64,000 nucleotides of DNA, from assembly GCA_033297075.1 (NCBI GenBank), contig MU858215.1, positions 1 through 64,000 of the forward strand, given 5' to 3'. Made by a program: the position numbers and the translations under genes. A model generated the notes under the pieces. It worked only from the letters and a program-made list of their open reading frames with translations. It searched no databases and was not told the origin of the DNA. Position 1 is the first letter of the stretch. Each line of letters begins with the position of its first letter. Shown in pieces: positions 22,172-33,142 of the stretch. Source of the stretch: Rhypophila decipiens. Taxonomy: Eukaryota > Ascomycota > Sordariomycetes > Sordariales > Naviculisporaceae.

Positions 22172-24970
22172 TCAACCCAGAATGATCCTCTTCTCGGTAG
22201 TTACAATCTTATCCCAGTGTTCTTGGCCTACACGGCAGATAGCTTGTCTGTATGAAATCTTCCCTTGTCGTTCCACCAGCATGAGGTTGTACGACTTGAC
22301 AGGTCGACATCCATCCCCATGCCTGGTCTTGTCAAGTTCTGGATCGCCAGCCCAAGCAGCGCATCTCCGGTCTGCTTCTGGTAATAGAACAAACTCGCCC
22401 ACCCTCTCAGATTCGAATCCAAAAAAGGACAGCGGAACAATTGCTTCGGCCATCTCATCCCCCGATAAAGACGTAATGGCACATCCTACCAAAACATCCC
22501 CTCTACCCCAACCAGGTCTTATTCCACTATCGGCGATATTTCCCCAAAACTCTGACAAGCCCCAGTCCCTTCTCCAATGACGGCTTCTCCAATCATCCCT
22601 GACCGTAACCAAGAGTTGCGTAGTCTGTGCTGTGAATTGCAAAAGTCCATAGTCCATGGCGCCTTTCCAGGCGCCATATGTTTCCCGCAGCGCCCTGTAC
22701 TCTTCAACCGTGAAATAGCAGTAGTAACTTGAACTCTCGGCCTTCTCCTTCCCTTTTCTTGTCTTCCCAGGACCACCAGACCCTTAACAGATGACGGAAC
22801 TCATATGAAGAAACGAGTCCTCAGTCCCCAGCATGATAGGCTCATGCCATTGCACCCGACTGACAAGGTTGTCCCCACACGAGTCGAGGAACCTGACAGG
22901 TTCGGTGGTGGACAGCCAGGACCAGGATGGATATTTTAACGCGACCTTTTTATTTCCCCCTTTCGTGGCATGAGCTACCAGTGCCAAACATTCCCCCTTA
23001 GTCATATCCATCTCTTCGTTCTCGTCGTCCATACGACATTCGATCTCAATGGTATGCAGTCTTCCTCGTCTCCTCACATCACCCATGAATCCACAGCCAG
23101 GACATACACCATGGCTCTCCATCTCCTCATATCTGGTACCAACCACATTCCACAATCACGCAACATCCAGACTCTCGTACGGAATTGCCCAGATGAAGCC
23201 CCGGGGAAAGAGACCACATTTCTGATCAGGTTCAGAAAGGGCATGCGCATTCTCCGCAGTTTGAGGGATCTTGGCCCCTGTAGTTTGTAAGCGCCTCAAA
23301 ACACCAACAAAGGCCCAGAACACGTCCTCTTCGTTCGTAAATGACCGTGTGGAGAAGTGCTCTACGTGCTGACAGTAAATCTTGTTCCGACACATGAGGC
23401 TCTTGGGCGGGTGCTTTTTGAGAGACTCGGGGTCGGCCGAGGTTGGGGGTTGGCTGAAGAATGTCCCCGAGTCGACTCCCACCAGGACGGACTGGTCCGA
23501 CTCACTCGCCATATCTTCGCTCCAGCTTGGCGTCTGACAGCACCAGTGTACCTGGTGCGAGGTGAAGACTATGCTTCTTGGGGCTAGAATGGCCTCCTGG
23601 AAGGTCCAGCCCCGAGTGTTCCATGTTGACTGGGAGAGCTGATGGTGCAGATCTGGGAGAAGGGTGATGTACGGGATATCGTTGATGACTTCGATTTCTT
23701 GCTGTTGGTATTGTCGAGGGCACCCGTGGGAGTCTGGTGAATTGTTGCTTTGGAATTGGAGGCCCGGAATCCCTCCGTTGGCATCATCGTCACTTCCCTT
23801 CTCCGTAGCGACAATGAGAACGACCAGGGCAGAAGAGTAGATCTGTGTCATGAGAGGAAGTTGGTGGTTCTTGTCTGCGTCGTTGTCCTGAATAATGCAT
23901 AGCGAGTCGACCCAAAGGTAGCGTTTGCCGGTACATAGTGTAAAGGTCATTGCGTCGGAGATTGTTTTTGGGATATTCACATGATCGGCGCATAGTGCCC
24001 CTGGAGCGGAAAGAATCGATAACCGGGCTTCCGTCAGTAGGGCCGGAGTGTTGCCCCAGACATAGGACAAGGCAAGGAACTCGTCTTGACCTAATGTAGC
24101 GGTGACGATCCTTTGTTCCTCGACGTCAATGAGCCGAATGGTAGCTTCGCTTCTCGTTTCAGAGGTAAAGAGAATGGCCCGATCGCGGCACAGGGGGTGC
24201 GTGGTTGTGCAAAGAGACATCCACTCCTGCACCCGATTGATGTCGATGAGCTCAGGCGCCAGCCGCCCGCCCCGGAATGTCTTTCTGTCTGCCTCTTTGA
24301 CTAGAAGTGCTTTTTCGTATGCTTCGTTGGCTAGGAATTCCTGTCTGCCTGCTTCGTTGACACTGGGAGGGAAACTATCTGGTGAATATGGTACCTTCTC
24401 ATCTAAGCCATCATCGACCATCCTGACAATTCGCCCTACTGACCGCGCTCCAGACTTACATTCATCACCGTTGCCCCCGAGAACCACTTGGACATCGATG
24501 AAGTGCCCATGCGTGCATCTTGGCTCTTTAGTGCAGTCGTAGCAGCCAAGGAACTGCCAAGGAAGCGACTCGGACGCCACCTGGACCTCGTAGTGTTTTT
24601 TGTACATGGGCTCAGGGATTCCGTCCGACTTGATGACGTGCATGATGAGCCGACAACCAGGACAGGAATCTCGTTTCTTCCATACCTGTTCCAGGGTCCC
24701 GACATGGTAGTGATTCCCGTGCGCACCACCGCCAGCCACGCAGTTTGGGCATCCATCGTATGTTAGAAACTTAAAGTCGAGTATCGTGCACACCGTGCAG
24801 AGTCCATCGGGCGACTTGGGAATGAGTGTTGAATCTTCGGCGGCTTTGGACAAGTTATAGCCTGTGCCCCTATATCTGGATTCGTTTGGGACTCTGTTGA
24901 GCACAGGCGGGGCTATCCTGGGTGTGAGATTGGACGTGTCCCTCGAAATGTGATTCAAACTCAAAGCCAT
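22172..24970 (-). pseudogene. HET-domain gene with two in-frame stops
   Basis: One minus-strand frame runs from ATG 24970 to TAA at 22174-22172 and is broken only by TGA 23158-23156 and TAA 22786-22784. The first 604 codons include Cys motifs (LCTVCTILDF, CPNCVAG, CPGCRLIMH), the HET block FLALSYVWGN, RYLWVDSLCIIQD, MTQIYSSALVVLIVA, RGWTFQEAILAPRSI, and RSFTNEEDVFWAFVGVL. Just before the TGA is IPYESLDVA, and just after it LWN. Downstream pieces keep HET features: YPSWSWLS, then a C-terminal strand block ending in EKRIILG, the usual end of such proteins. A 70-residue Cys-containing stretch between the TGA and PSWSW is unusual and may include an unrecognised intron. Either a truncated 604-aa protein or a pseudogene. 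Confidence 0.75.
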
Positions 24971-26838
24971 TGTCTTACTGTGTTGAAGCAATAGGATGGG
25001 TTGTATAGACAACACTTGATTTGGAGGAGCGACTGGTGATAAAAGAGAAGAAAACATGATTCGGACGACGCACAAGAGACCATCTGGCGACCCACGTATG
25101 CCTTGCCAAATATGCCTACCTCAGCGAGGATTGCCCGACCATATCAACACTCCATGCACGCGACTGTTGGTGATGGCGTGCAAGGGTTGACTGCCACATG
25201 ATGTTGAGCTGAACATTCTTCAAGTATTTGGACTCCGCGAGACAAATTTCCCGGTTGTGGCACTTCCATTATCCCCGCCACAGAAGCGGTACTCCCTCAG
25301 CCTCGACGCTGTGAACAAGGCGTTTATAGTGTTACCTTGCCTGCCTAGCGTGAGGCAACCTCATGTAATAGCTGCAGGAGAAATGCGGAGCCGGGGAAAA
25401 GTATGGCTTCAACGTTGGTGTCTACCTTTATTACCGTACCCATCTACTTCATCTAGTACATGCGCCTACGGTCTACCTGGGTGTTACCTTTCACCACATG
25501 CCACCAGCCACAGTGTCACTCCTAACCTTCTCTTTGTCTTTAATTTTCTCTTCCCCTCGCACACATGCATCCCACATGAAGATGGCAACAAAATAAACAA
25601 CGCGACTTCACTTTCCTTGTAGCCTGGAGCATCACCTCCTGGTTGTATAAGATTCTTTCCAATAACAGTAGTTCCCCCATTACCCCAAATATTTCTCCGT
25701 GCACTGACACTGATTTGACAGGTCGAGGTCAGCCTTGGCTGTCTTACCCACCCAGCTAGCCTGCTTGGCAAAGGTCGCTGCTACCGATATGACGAACAGG
25801 GAGACTAATGGATTATGGATATAGTAACACATCAGCCCGTTTTGATTAGCTAATTAATCCAAACAACTGATTCTCTTTGGCGAAATTGATACATAGACAT
25901 GCTGAACTTTAGTACCCAACTAAGCCCCCCGCTCCGTACTTGCGTCTCGTTTATATTTGGGGCAGCAATCATCAAAATGTCTGTTTGTAAGGAGATGTTC
26001 CATCAATTAGAGGTCATTTAAATATTCAATGAGTTATAGTCCCAGCAGGACAGTGCGTTGTGCATTGGTCCGAAGAATTTCGATACTAGTAGTTCAAAGT
26101 AAACTGTTGGTTGCACTGGTGATCACTATCAACAGAGTCCTCTTGGGCTCTGGTGAATCTGATCGGTAGTAGTGCATGTGTATTCTTCAATCTAAGGTGT
26201 CTATGGAAGTGCTGCCTACCGGCCTACATATAGTAGGCCACGGAGCTGCACACTGCTGGCCAGCAGTGCAGCGCCGATGTTACTATGACTGCAGTGGCTT
26301 ACTCACGCTGCATAACCAAGATCAAGGAAAACAACCAACATCCCACTGTTGGTTCCTATGTGGTATAGCGCAGGCCGTTGTGATAGGTCGAGTGCGGTGG
26401 GGGTTGTGGTGTTGCGTTTGTTCCCACATAAACAAACCCCTTTCAGGGCTTGTTGATGCTCTGGGGTCCAGGGTTAGGGTTATGGGCTCATGTACCCCTA
26501 TTGTGGATATTCCATTCAACCTCACCGGCCGGCAATCTCGGCACGATCAAAGACACGCCAGTCCAGGGTCAAGGCTGACTGCCAAGACTGCCAAGTTGAC
26601 TGAAATTCTAAATCCACAAAACAACCGACTCCTATCCGTATTGCTGCCCCTGAAAGCGTTAGGTATCGCGCTAATAACAAAACTTTCAGGGGTTGTATTG
26701 TACGCTATCTTCTGATTACTACCCCTTTATCTCCCGAGGGGGGCCCTTATATCAGAGGTCCGTTCTTTATATTTTTCCTCTTGGTTGAGAGACCACCGCA
26801 AAGATCTTGACACCCGAGTTCAATCCTAGCTCGCGACC
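24971..26838. other. long gene-poor region
   Basis: About 1.9 kb with no supported gene. It contains a telomere-like motif (GGGTTAGGGTTATGGG at 26471-26486). The 179-codon frame at 26176-26715 has no domain, poor codon character and starts inside AT-rich DNA, so it was not called. Confidence 0.5.
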
Positions 26839-29286
26839 ATGATCTACAGACGGTTGGTTCGATCGCAGGCAACAAAAGCCTCACGGTCCTCACCCTGGGG
26901 TTTGAGGCGTGTGGGCTCGGGCGATTATACGCCGTCACTGCTCTGCCAGCGGAGCATTTCCAGCAGATCAGCAGCCAGCAGCATCAACACCACGACTCGA
27001 TGGTTAGCCGGGCAGCTCGATCTCAATTGCCGGGTTCAGACCTGCACCTCACCAAGCACCATGTTCAACTCTACCTCAACAAGAGCCTACTCTTCCATCA
27101 CGCTTGAAACCTCAGTATTGGGCATTTCTCTTCAGGCAGTGGGATCAAAGATGTTTAGACCCAAACGTGTCGCGCCAGAAGGAGGCCCCCCTGGAACGGG
27201 AAACCCGCTGGAAGACCTCGGGCCACGAAAAGGGGGCTGGGAAAATCGAAACCTGCTGGGCTAAAAGGCCGAGGGCAATCCGCTTCTCGTGGGTTGGTAT
27301 TTCTCATGAGCCTTCTCTCACGTCAACGTGCGCTGACCATTCTCTACAGATGACACGCCACTCCCCATCAACTTGAGTGGCGCATTTCTCACCTTCCTCA
27401 TGCACAACAAGCTGCCCAACGGTCGGGTCAACCCGCTGCCATCTCTCACACCCGACGAGTATGCATTGCTCCTCAAACCGTTTAACCAATGGGCACCTGC
27501 ACCGTTCAACAACAGGTCCATCCCGCAAGAGTCAGCCGCCATCTTGTTCCTGTCCGCCTTCGGTGGCCTGGAAGAATTGTTTGCTTTTGGACGCATCATT
27601 GCTGGCGGACGATTTGAGGGCATCCCAATGCTAACCTACGACCTCTCCTTCCTCAAGCAGCGTGCGTGGGGTGGACTGGTGCCCCTCTCGAACCGCCGCT
27701 GGGAGGAAAAGAAACTTGACCAATCCGACGAGACAAAGACTTTCCTCAAGGCACTGGACTACCTGGAAAGCATATACGTCTTTCTCGCTATCAATCTCCC
27801 CGGCGAGCTGGTCAGGATGGGCAGGGCCTACAATCGGGTATATGACCATCTGGCCCGTTTCGATGAGGCTCTCGCTGCGTATCGCGCGCAACGACCACAG
27901 ACAAAGGATCCCTCATCCCAAGGCAAAGCGGCCGAGCTCTGGGCCGAGTTTTTCTTTAGCCGTGTAGAGTACATGTTGGCCCGGACTCGCCAGTGGTACA
28001 TGTCCCACGCAAACACCATGTACGCCCAAGTCCTCCGAGAGCTTCAAACACGCCCTCCCCAGCAACCGGGTGAAGAGGATATGGTCATCCGCAGGCTCAT
28101 GATGCTCTTGAAGCATCGTATCGAGGCCGAAATTACCTTTCAACTCCCGCTACATGGTTTGAAGAACCCCCTCTTCCACTGGAAACTCCAATGCAACCCG
28201 CCAATCATCGACTGGGAAGAACATGTCCGCTCAGCCGGAAAGCTCCCCATTCCCCAAGGAATCTTCCCCGATGCTATGCTCTACCGCGAGACCGTCTTTA
28301 CCAACCGATACTTTCACTTCTTCAACGAGCGGACCAAGTCCACCGGAAGGGATGGGTTGGAGGCACACCGATGGGACCCATCAGAGACGGCCCGTAAAGC
28401 GGCTGTGGCTTGGGCGGCCCTGGACCAAGTGTCTTCTGAAATGCAGCCCGCGTCCGCCATGGCCACCCCCATAACGGAAGAACTATGGATCACGCAGCTC
28501 AAACCATATCTGTCCGAGTACCCCCCGGATCGTGCAGCCACGAAATACACCCACTGGGGCTTCGTCGCCTACCGCCTGGATTATTCCCACTCTGAGGCGG
28601 AATGGGAAGCCTTCCTCGACAAGTTCAACTCTGATACTGCGGCCTGGTCGTCCATGCACGGCAACGTCCTCGGCGCAGAGCAAGTCAAGGATTCGTGCAA
28701 GATAATCTGGATCAACGGGAACGACTATGGTATCCCAGAGGGCGACGTCGCCACGGCACGATCCCATTACAAATCCCTCTGCGATTCCAAGTCCCCCTTG
28801 ATCGAAGGCCTGCTCACCCCGCCTGACTTTCTAGTCGCCGACAGCTTCTGCATAAACTCCTACATCAAATACTCCAGACCCGGAGCACACGAGCACGCCG
28901 ATTCAGCAGACTTCTTACCCGAGATCGTCGTAGCTCAGTCGGGCGAACTGGACACGGCCAAGATAGCACACCTGGATAAGCACGGTGCTCCAGGGTACAA
29001 TGGAGCCGTGTTGGTTGCCTGTAGTGCGCTGTTTGAGGACGTCTTTCCGGCGTTGTTCATGAACCTCTATCAGCTGGCGGATCTGTGGCCTGTCGCGGTT
29101 AATCATCCTGGTACTGTGTATCTTGGTGCTCCGCTGGCGGGGTATCAGGTCAATGGGTGGTTCAAATTTCGTATGGAACTTTACAAGGTTTTGCAAGAAC
29201 AGCAGCAAATTCCGGGGCCTTGGAAGGGAGAGAAGGATAGCCCTTTGGGTGCTTGGGTAAGCAAGATTTCAGGAGGAAAGAATTAG
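26839..29286 (+). CDS. large conserved-looking protein of unknown function, 5' end unresolved
   Basis: The main body is exon 27350-29286 plus an upstream exon ending at 27296. The 53-nt intron 27297-27349 (GTATTT, GCTGAC branch, CTACAG) joins RAIRFSWV to DDTPLPINLSGAF. Upstream, the frame reads KPQYWAFLFRQWDQRCLDP from about 27107. Before 27104 the best protein-like reading (LHLTKHHVQLYLNKSLLFHH) is in a frame that hits TGA at 27105-27107 and would need one extra base to join. The only well-placed ATG (26839) opens a third frame with an Arg/Ser-rich, mitochondrial-type leader. So the N-terminus is either frameshifted or mis-sequenced. The C-terminal half has NDYGIPEGDVATAR, LLTPPDFLVADSFCINSYIK and AGYQVNGWFKFRMELYK. 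No signal peptide, no membrane segment, no family recognised. Confidence 0.6.
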
Positions 29287-29404
29287 CCTTGATTCATTCC
29301 GTCGGGCCCGTTTCCATCCTTCTTCCAGGATACCGTTACCTCTACGTAGTTGTATATAATCTGTTAATCGGATGGACCATGAACACAGCAAGGGGCCATG
29401 CCAT

Positions 29405-30110
29405 TCATAAACTCATCCTCCGCTTGGACATGCTACCAGGCCGCCGTCGTCTCGCAATACAATCCCAAATCCAAAGAACAAACACAGTAAGCCCAACCAA
29501 GCTAGCAGCACACAAAATGAAAATCTCATCCCACCGAAATGGTCTCCTCCCCGGCAGCGGTGGGGGGTTCGGCTTCTTCTCCTCCTCAGCGCCTTTTTTA
29601 CCCGGCTGCTCCTCATATAGCGAAAACGTCCCAGTCTTCAAAGCCTCTGTCGCGGCGAGCTCGCTGATCGCACAAGTATCCTGCAGCCATCTCGAGATCT
29701 GGTCCCATTCGGCCTCGTCGCCGCATTTCTTGTGACAATCGAATAGATCGCCCTTTGTGCAGACGCAGTTGCTTGTTTGGGTGAGACAGCCGTATTGAAA
29801 CATGTTGTCGTCTAGGCATTGCCTTGCGCAGGGTGGGAGGCCGGACCAATCTACTGGTTTTGTTGCTGGTGCGTCGGGGCACTTGGGTGAACCAGTCTTC
29901 CGTTTGCCACCTGTAAGTTCACTTGTGAGTCTTGCTGTTGAGTAGGTATTTAGTTGGTGGATGTCGGTGTCGCTTACCAACCTGCCCAGTTACAGCGCCA
30001 GGCGCACGAGATGGGCGTTTTCAGCTTGCAGTAGCAATCCCGTGGGTATTGATAGACGCCGCACTTTGGCAGACGTTTCTCGTCGCTCTTTCTTAACTTT
30101 ACAGCAGCAT
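29405..30110 (-). CDS. CFEM-type Cys-rich membrane protein, 5' end incomplete
   Basis: Exon 29910-29405 and an upstream exon ending at 29982 join across a 71-nt intron (29981-29911, GTTGGT...TTACAG) to give NWAGGKRKTGSPKCPD. The upstream exon is itself Cys-rich (CGVYQYPRDCYCKLKTPISC) and open to about 30110. The main block LPPCARQCLDDNMFQYGC, then CVCTKGDLFDCHKKC, has the CFEM-like cysteine spacing. It is followed by a Pro-rich linker, one membrane helix (IFILCAASLVGLTVFVLWIW) and a basic tail. CFEM proteins bind haem or act as surface receptors and adhesins in fungi. No start codon or signal peptide was found: less than 70 bases separate it from the divergent gene at 30173, so a first exon may overlap that gene, or the gene is 5'-truncated. 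Confidence 0.6.
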
Positions 30111-30172
30111 CTTTGCTTCAAATGTCCACCATCGAGTCATCTATCTAAATCGCAACGAAAAACATCAACCCG

Positions 30173-31891
30173 ATGGCCTTCTTCAACACCCCAGCCGCCA
30201 GACTACAGCTCGCCAAAGTCACCGCCGTCTTCTCTTTCCTCACTTCCCTCCCCATCGCCTCGGCAACCTACACAATCGCCCGCTGCTGCACGCTCGCGGT
30301 CCGGACCGAGTACCAGAAATACTACGACGACAAGTTTCCCTGGGTGGTGTGCAACTTCAACATAGACATCAACTACAGCACCAAAGAGACCTTTGTCTCC
30401 ATCACGAAACCCCTCTGGTGGGTCAAAGAGTTCTGCCCGGGCATGCAGCTGAGCGACACGTCACAATGGCTCCAACCCTTGGCGACGTACATCTCGCCGT
30501 ATATCGGTCTCTTGCTTCTTTGTCCTATGGGTGAGACAGAACAAGACGAGAAAACCAAAAAGAAGCCGTGGGCTAGTCTGTTCCGGGCAGTCGTGGCGAC
30601 CCTGAAAGAACTCGTCAGCATATTAGGAGATCCAGCCAGTGCCATCTCTGGTGCTGCGTCAGAGATCTACGCCGACACTGTCGCGCTGTGGGGTATCTCG
30701 TCGCTTCCTGCAGAAAAACAGCGGCCGAGGTGGGTAGCTGCTCTGGCTGGGGCGCTCAAGTTTTCGTCCAAGACGGATTGGCGTCGTCGTCAATCAGCGA
30801 ATGAATCAGAACCCTTCCTAAAAGACACGACCTCCAATAACGAGCTACCATCAGAAGCCATCACCCAGCCCTACGTGGATCCAAGCGGCGAGGAAACAGC
30901 CCGTGCCATTTCAATCTGCATATCTGCCCGCGCCTCCTTTACATCGACCATCCTGATTCCGGTGGTCCTCATGCTGGCCGTCACAGCAGCGACGTTCTAC
31001 GACGCGTACGCCAACAAGGGCGACAAGGACACTGGTCTCGCCCTGGCATACTGTATCTGGTACAGCTGGATCTTGGTCCCAGCTGTGGCGGGAAACTGCT
31101 TCGCCACTGTCTTGTCTCCTGATCTTGCGAGGAGGGCATTTCACAAAGTCTTGTACTTTGACCGAGGGGAAAAGGTCATCGTCGCCTTGCGGGATAGACA
31201 TGTTAATAACCAGTTTTGGGGCAACTGGTTGCGCAGGCAGGATCAGGAGCATCATCATCTTGGGTTCAAAGAATTCAGGCAAGAGTTGGGTCGGGACTTT
31301 TGGTTCTGGGTGAGGCTGTTGGCGTGGAACATGCTGGGATGGTGCGTTGTTGCTGTTGCTGGGGCTGCTGGGGCTGCTGTTGCTTGGACGACGCCGACGG
31401 TTGGGCTGGGCTGTCGGAGCTTCAACGTTATCTTGTATGGAATTCTGGCGTTTGTCAATGCGGGACTCCAGGTCTTGTATTCCTGGTTGACGGTTCGGAA
31501 CTCGGACAAGTTGGAGGGCAAGAGGGAGAAGCAAGTCGGGATGGTTAGCAAACTGACGGCTGTTGGTGTGGTGCAAGCTGTCTACTGGTTTCTCGTTTGT
31601 GTCAACGCTCTGGTGGTGGTGGTTTTGGGCACCATCTTTCACCTCGTGGGCGTGTGCCGCACCTGCTGATGTGACCGCATCACCATGGACGACAGTGTCA
31701 TGATTGAGCTGAATGGCAAGACGGCTGAGGCTTACCAGAGCGCTCAGAAGTACTGGATCTCGACAGCTTATGTTGTTTTCAGCATCATGACACTCATCTG
31801 TCTCTTGGGGGTGGTCTTTCGACAAGTTATTAGTCGTCGCATGGATGAGTGGACCGCCAGAGAAGAGGGCGACAGGAAAGTCAAAGTTTGA
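30173..31891 (+). pseudogene. multi-pass fungal membrane protein with one in-frame TGA
   Basis: The frame opens at ATG 30173 and gives 498 aa with about seven hydrophobic segments: a signal-anchor-like N-terminus, WLQPLATYISPYIGLLLL, STILIPVVLMLAVTAATFYD, LAYCIWYSWILVPAVAGN, LGWCVVAVAGAAGAAVAWT, an FNVILYGILAFVNAGLQVLY segment and QAVYWFLVCVNALVVVVLG. It reaches TGA at 31667-31669. The same frame then continues for 73 codons with IELNGKTAEAYQSAQKYW and another hydrophobic segment (STAYVVFSIMTLICLLGVVF) to TGA 31889-31891. In related fungal proteins, as I remember them, a basic residue stands in the CRTC-x-CDR position, so TGA most simply replaces an Arg codon. The short form would lose the last membrane segment. 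No intron removing the stop in frame was found. Function unknown. Confidence 0.65.
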
Positions 31892-31892
31892 A

Positions 31893-32248
31893 CGCCGCCG
31901 CTAAAACCACCGTCTTGACCTTGAATATAGTATCCTAAGGTCAATACTATGGTATATTTATAGGCAAATACCTAATTAGACTAAACACTTTAACTAGTTA
32001 GAATGAATACTTTTACAGGCTCGAATAAATGCTTTTACAAGCTCGAATAAATGCTTTGACTCGGTCGAGTAAATGCTTTAACTGGGTCGAATAAATACCT
32101 TCGTCTAGCTCGAATAAATGTCTCAACTGCCTCGAATAAATAGCTTAGCTAGCTCGAATAAATGCCTTAACTAGCTTGAATAAATGCCTACTAGATTGAA
32201 GGCGAGATGATGGTTTTAGCCATCCATCCGGTCGTTTTAGCGGTGGCG
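31893..32248. mobile_element. short TIR element carrying a minisatellite (element B)
   Basis: The left end CGCCGCCGCTAAAACCACC (31893 onward) is mirrored by GTTTTAGCGGTGGCG at the right end (32234-32248); a further, weaker copy of the motif lies at 32210-32220. The interior is almost wholly a 22-23 bp tandem array. The same termini with no array recur at 39201-39262, together with the shared inner sequence CTAGATTGAAGGC. No transposase is present, so it is non-autonomous (MITE-like). The target duplication was not resolved. Confidence 0.65.
31964..32190 (-). repeat. 22-23 bp minisatellite (array B)
   Basis: About ten units of GCTCGAATAAATGCTTTAACTA in tandem. Read on the minus strand (TAGTTAAAGCATTTATTCGAGC) this is the same unit as arrays A (18404-18765) and C (42008-42114), with more A/T. 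Confidence 0.8.
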
Positions 32249-32648
32249 ATTTTCAACAGGGCCATGAGGGAACGCGGATAAGTTGGGTGGACAACGGCGG
32301 GTTCTGTCTAAGGTATGCCTTGATTAGAGCACCTAACTTCACGTCTTTGTCTCTATCAAATTCGCCAAGAGACTTGAAGGTTCACTTTAGTGGCCCTGGC
32401 CATCATGTGCAATTGCGAGGCTTTTTTCAAGAGGGAAGTTTAAAAACAGGGCAATTGCGTTCGGCACCAATACTAACACCATAGAGTTCAAAAAGCAAAA
32501 GTTGAGCCAGCCACCAAAACCCTATATTGACCTCATGACTACAATGGTGAAGAAAGGTATTTATATGAGGCAGGTGCGGGTTTCATTGCAGTCTTTCACC
32601 TTTTCGGCCCCACGGAAGTGACGAAACCAACCAACCAACCCTAACAAA

Positions 32649-33074
32649 ATGTCCCACTGGCTTCGAAAATTCTGGGAAAGGTCGACAAGAAGACACGGAA
32701 AGACCCCGGTACACCCGAATACACCCCCATGGGAGTATCCTCTTGCTCCTAGGACAGACCTGCCGCCATATCACAGACATCTGGACCTTGCCGACCCTCT
32801 TGCATGCATCAACGCAAATCACGACCGCCATCTGCACCGCCGCTGCCGGCGCGCCTACCTCTCAGATGCCCACTGTCACCAACGCAGTCGTTACCGTCAT
32901 TAAAGACAGTGCCTTACCCACCTCAACACGATTGCCGAAGATGTCAAGGTTGAGTTCAAGACAAGCGCGGTTACGGAAAGGGAATTCAAGGTCGAGGCAA
33001 CAGCTTCTGAAATCGTATCAGGGGTGTTGGGCGCAGCACCAGTGAGGGACGGGGCGGGATTCATAAAGGCATGA
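32649..33074 (+). pseudogene. small gene, probably frameshifted
   Basis: ATG 32649 opens MSHWLRKFWERSTRRHG. A candidate 49-nt intron (GTACAC at 32709 to GACAG at 32757) would lead into TCRHITDIWTLPTLLHAS, a plausible hydrophobic/helical stretch running to VVTVIKD near 32909. The coding signal then continues in a different frame as HLNTIAEDVKVEFKTSAVTE and ends GAGFIKA at TGA 33072-33074. I could not find a normal-sized second intron to connect the last two parts, so either an indel near 32910 or a missed exon. About 120 residues in total; no family recognised. It lies between element B and the flavin enzyme gene. Confidence 0.35.
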
Positions 33075-33142
33075 TTGCTTGAACTTAAAAGGCTTGTAAA
33101 CCTGTCTTCATCAAATCCGCTGTCAAAATGCTATACAGCCCC

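Noticed and set aside
26176..26715. 179-codon plus-strand frame in a gene-poor region
   Set aside because: Composition is not protein-like, it spans a telomere-like tract, and no motif is visible.
30911..31825. 304-codon minus-strand frame
   Set aside because: Antisense to the multi-pass membrane protein, which has clear hydrophobic segments in its own frame.
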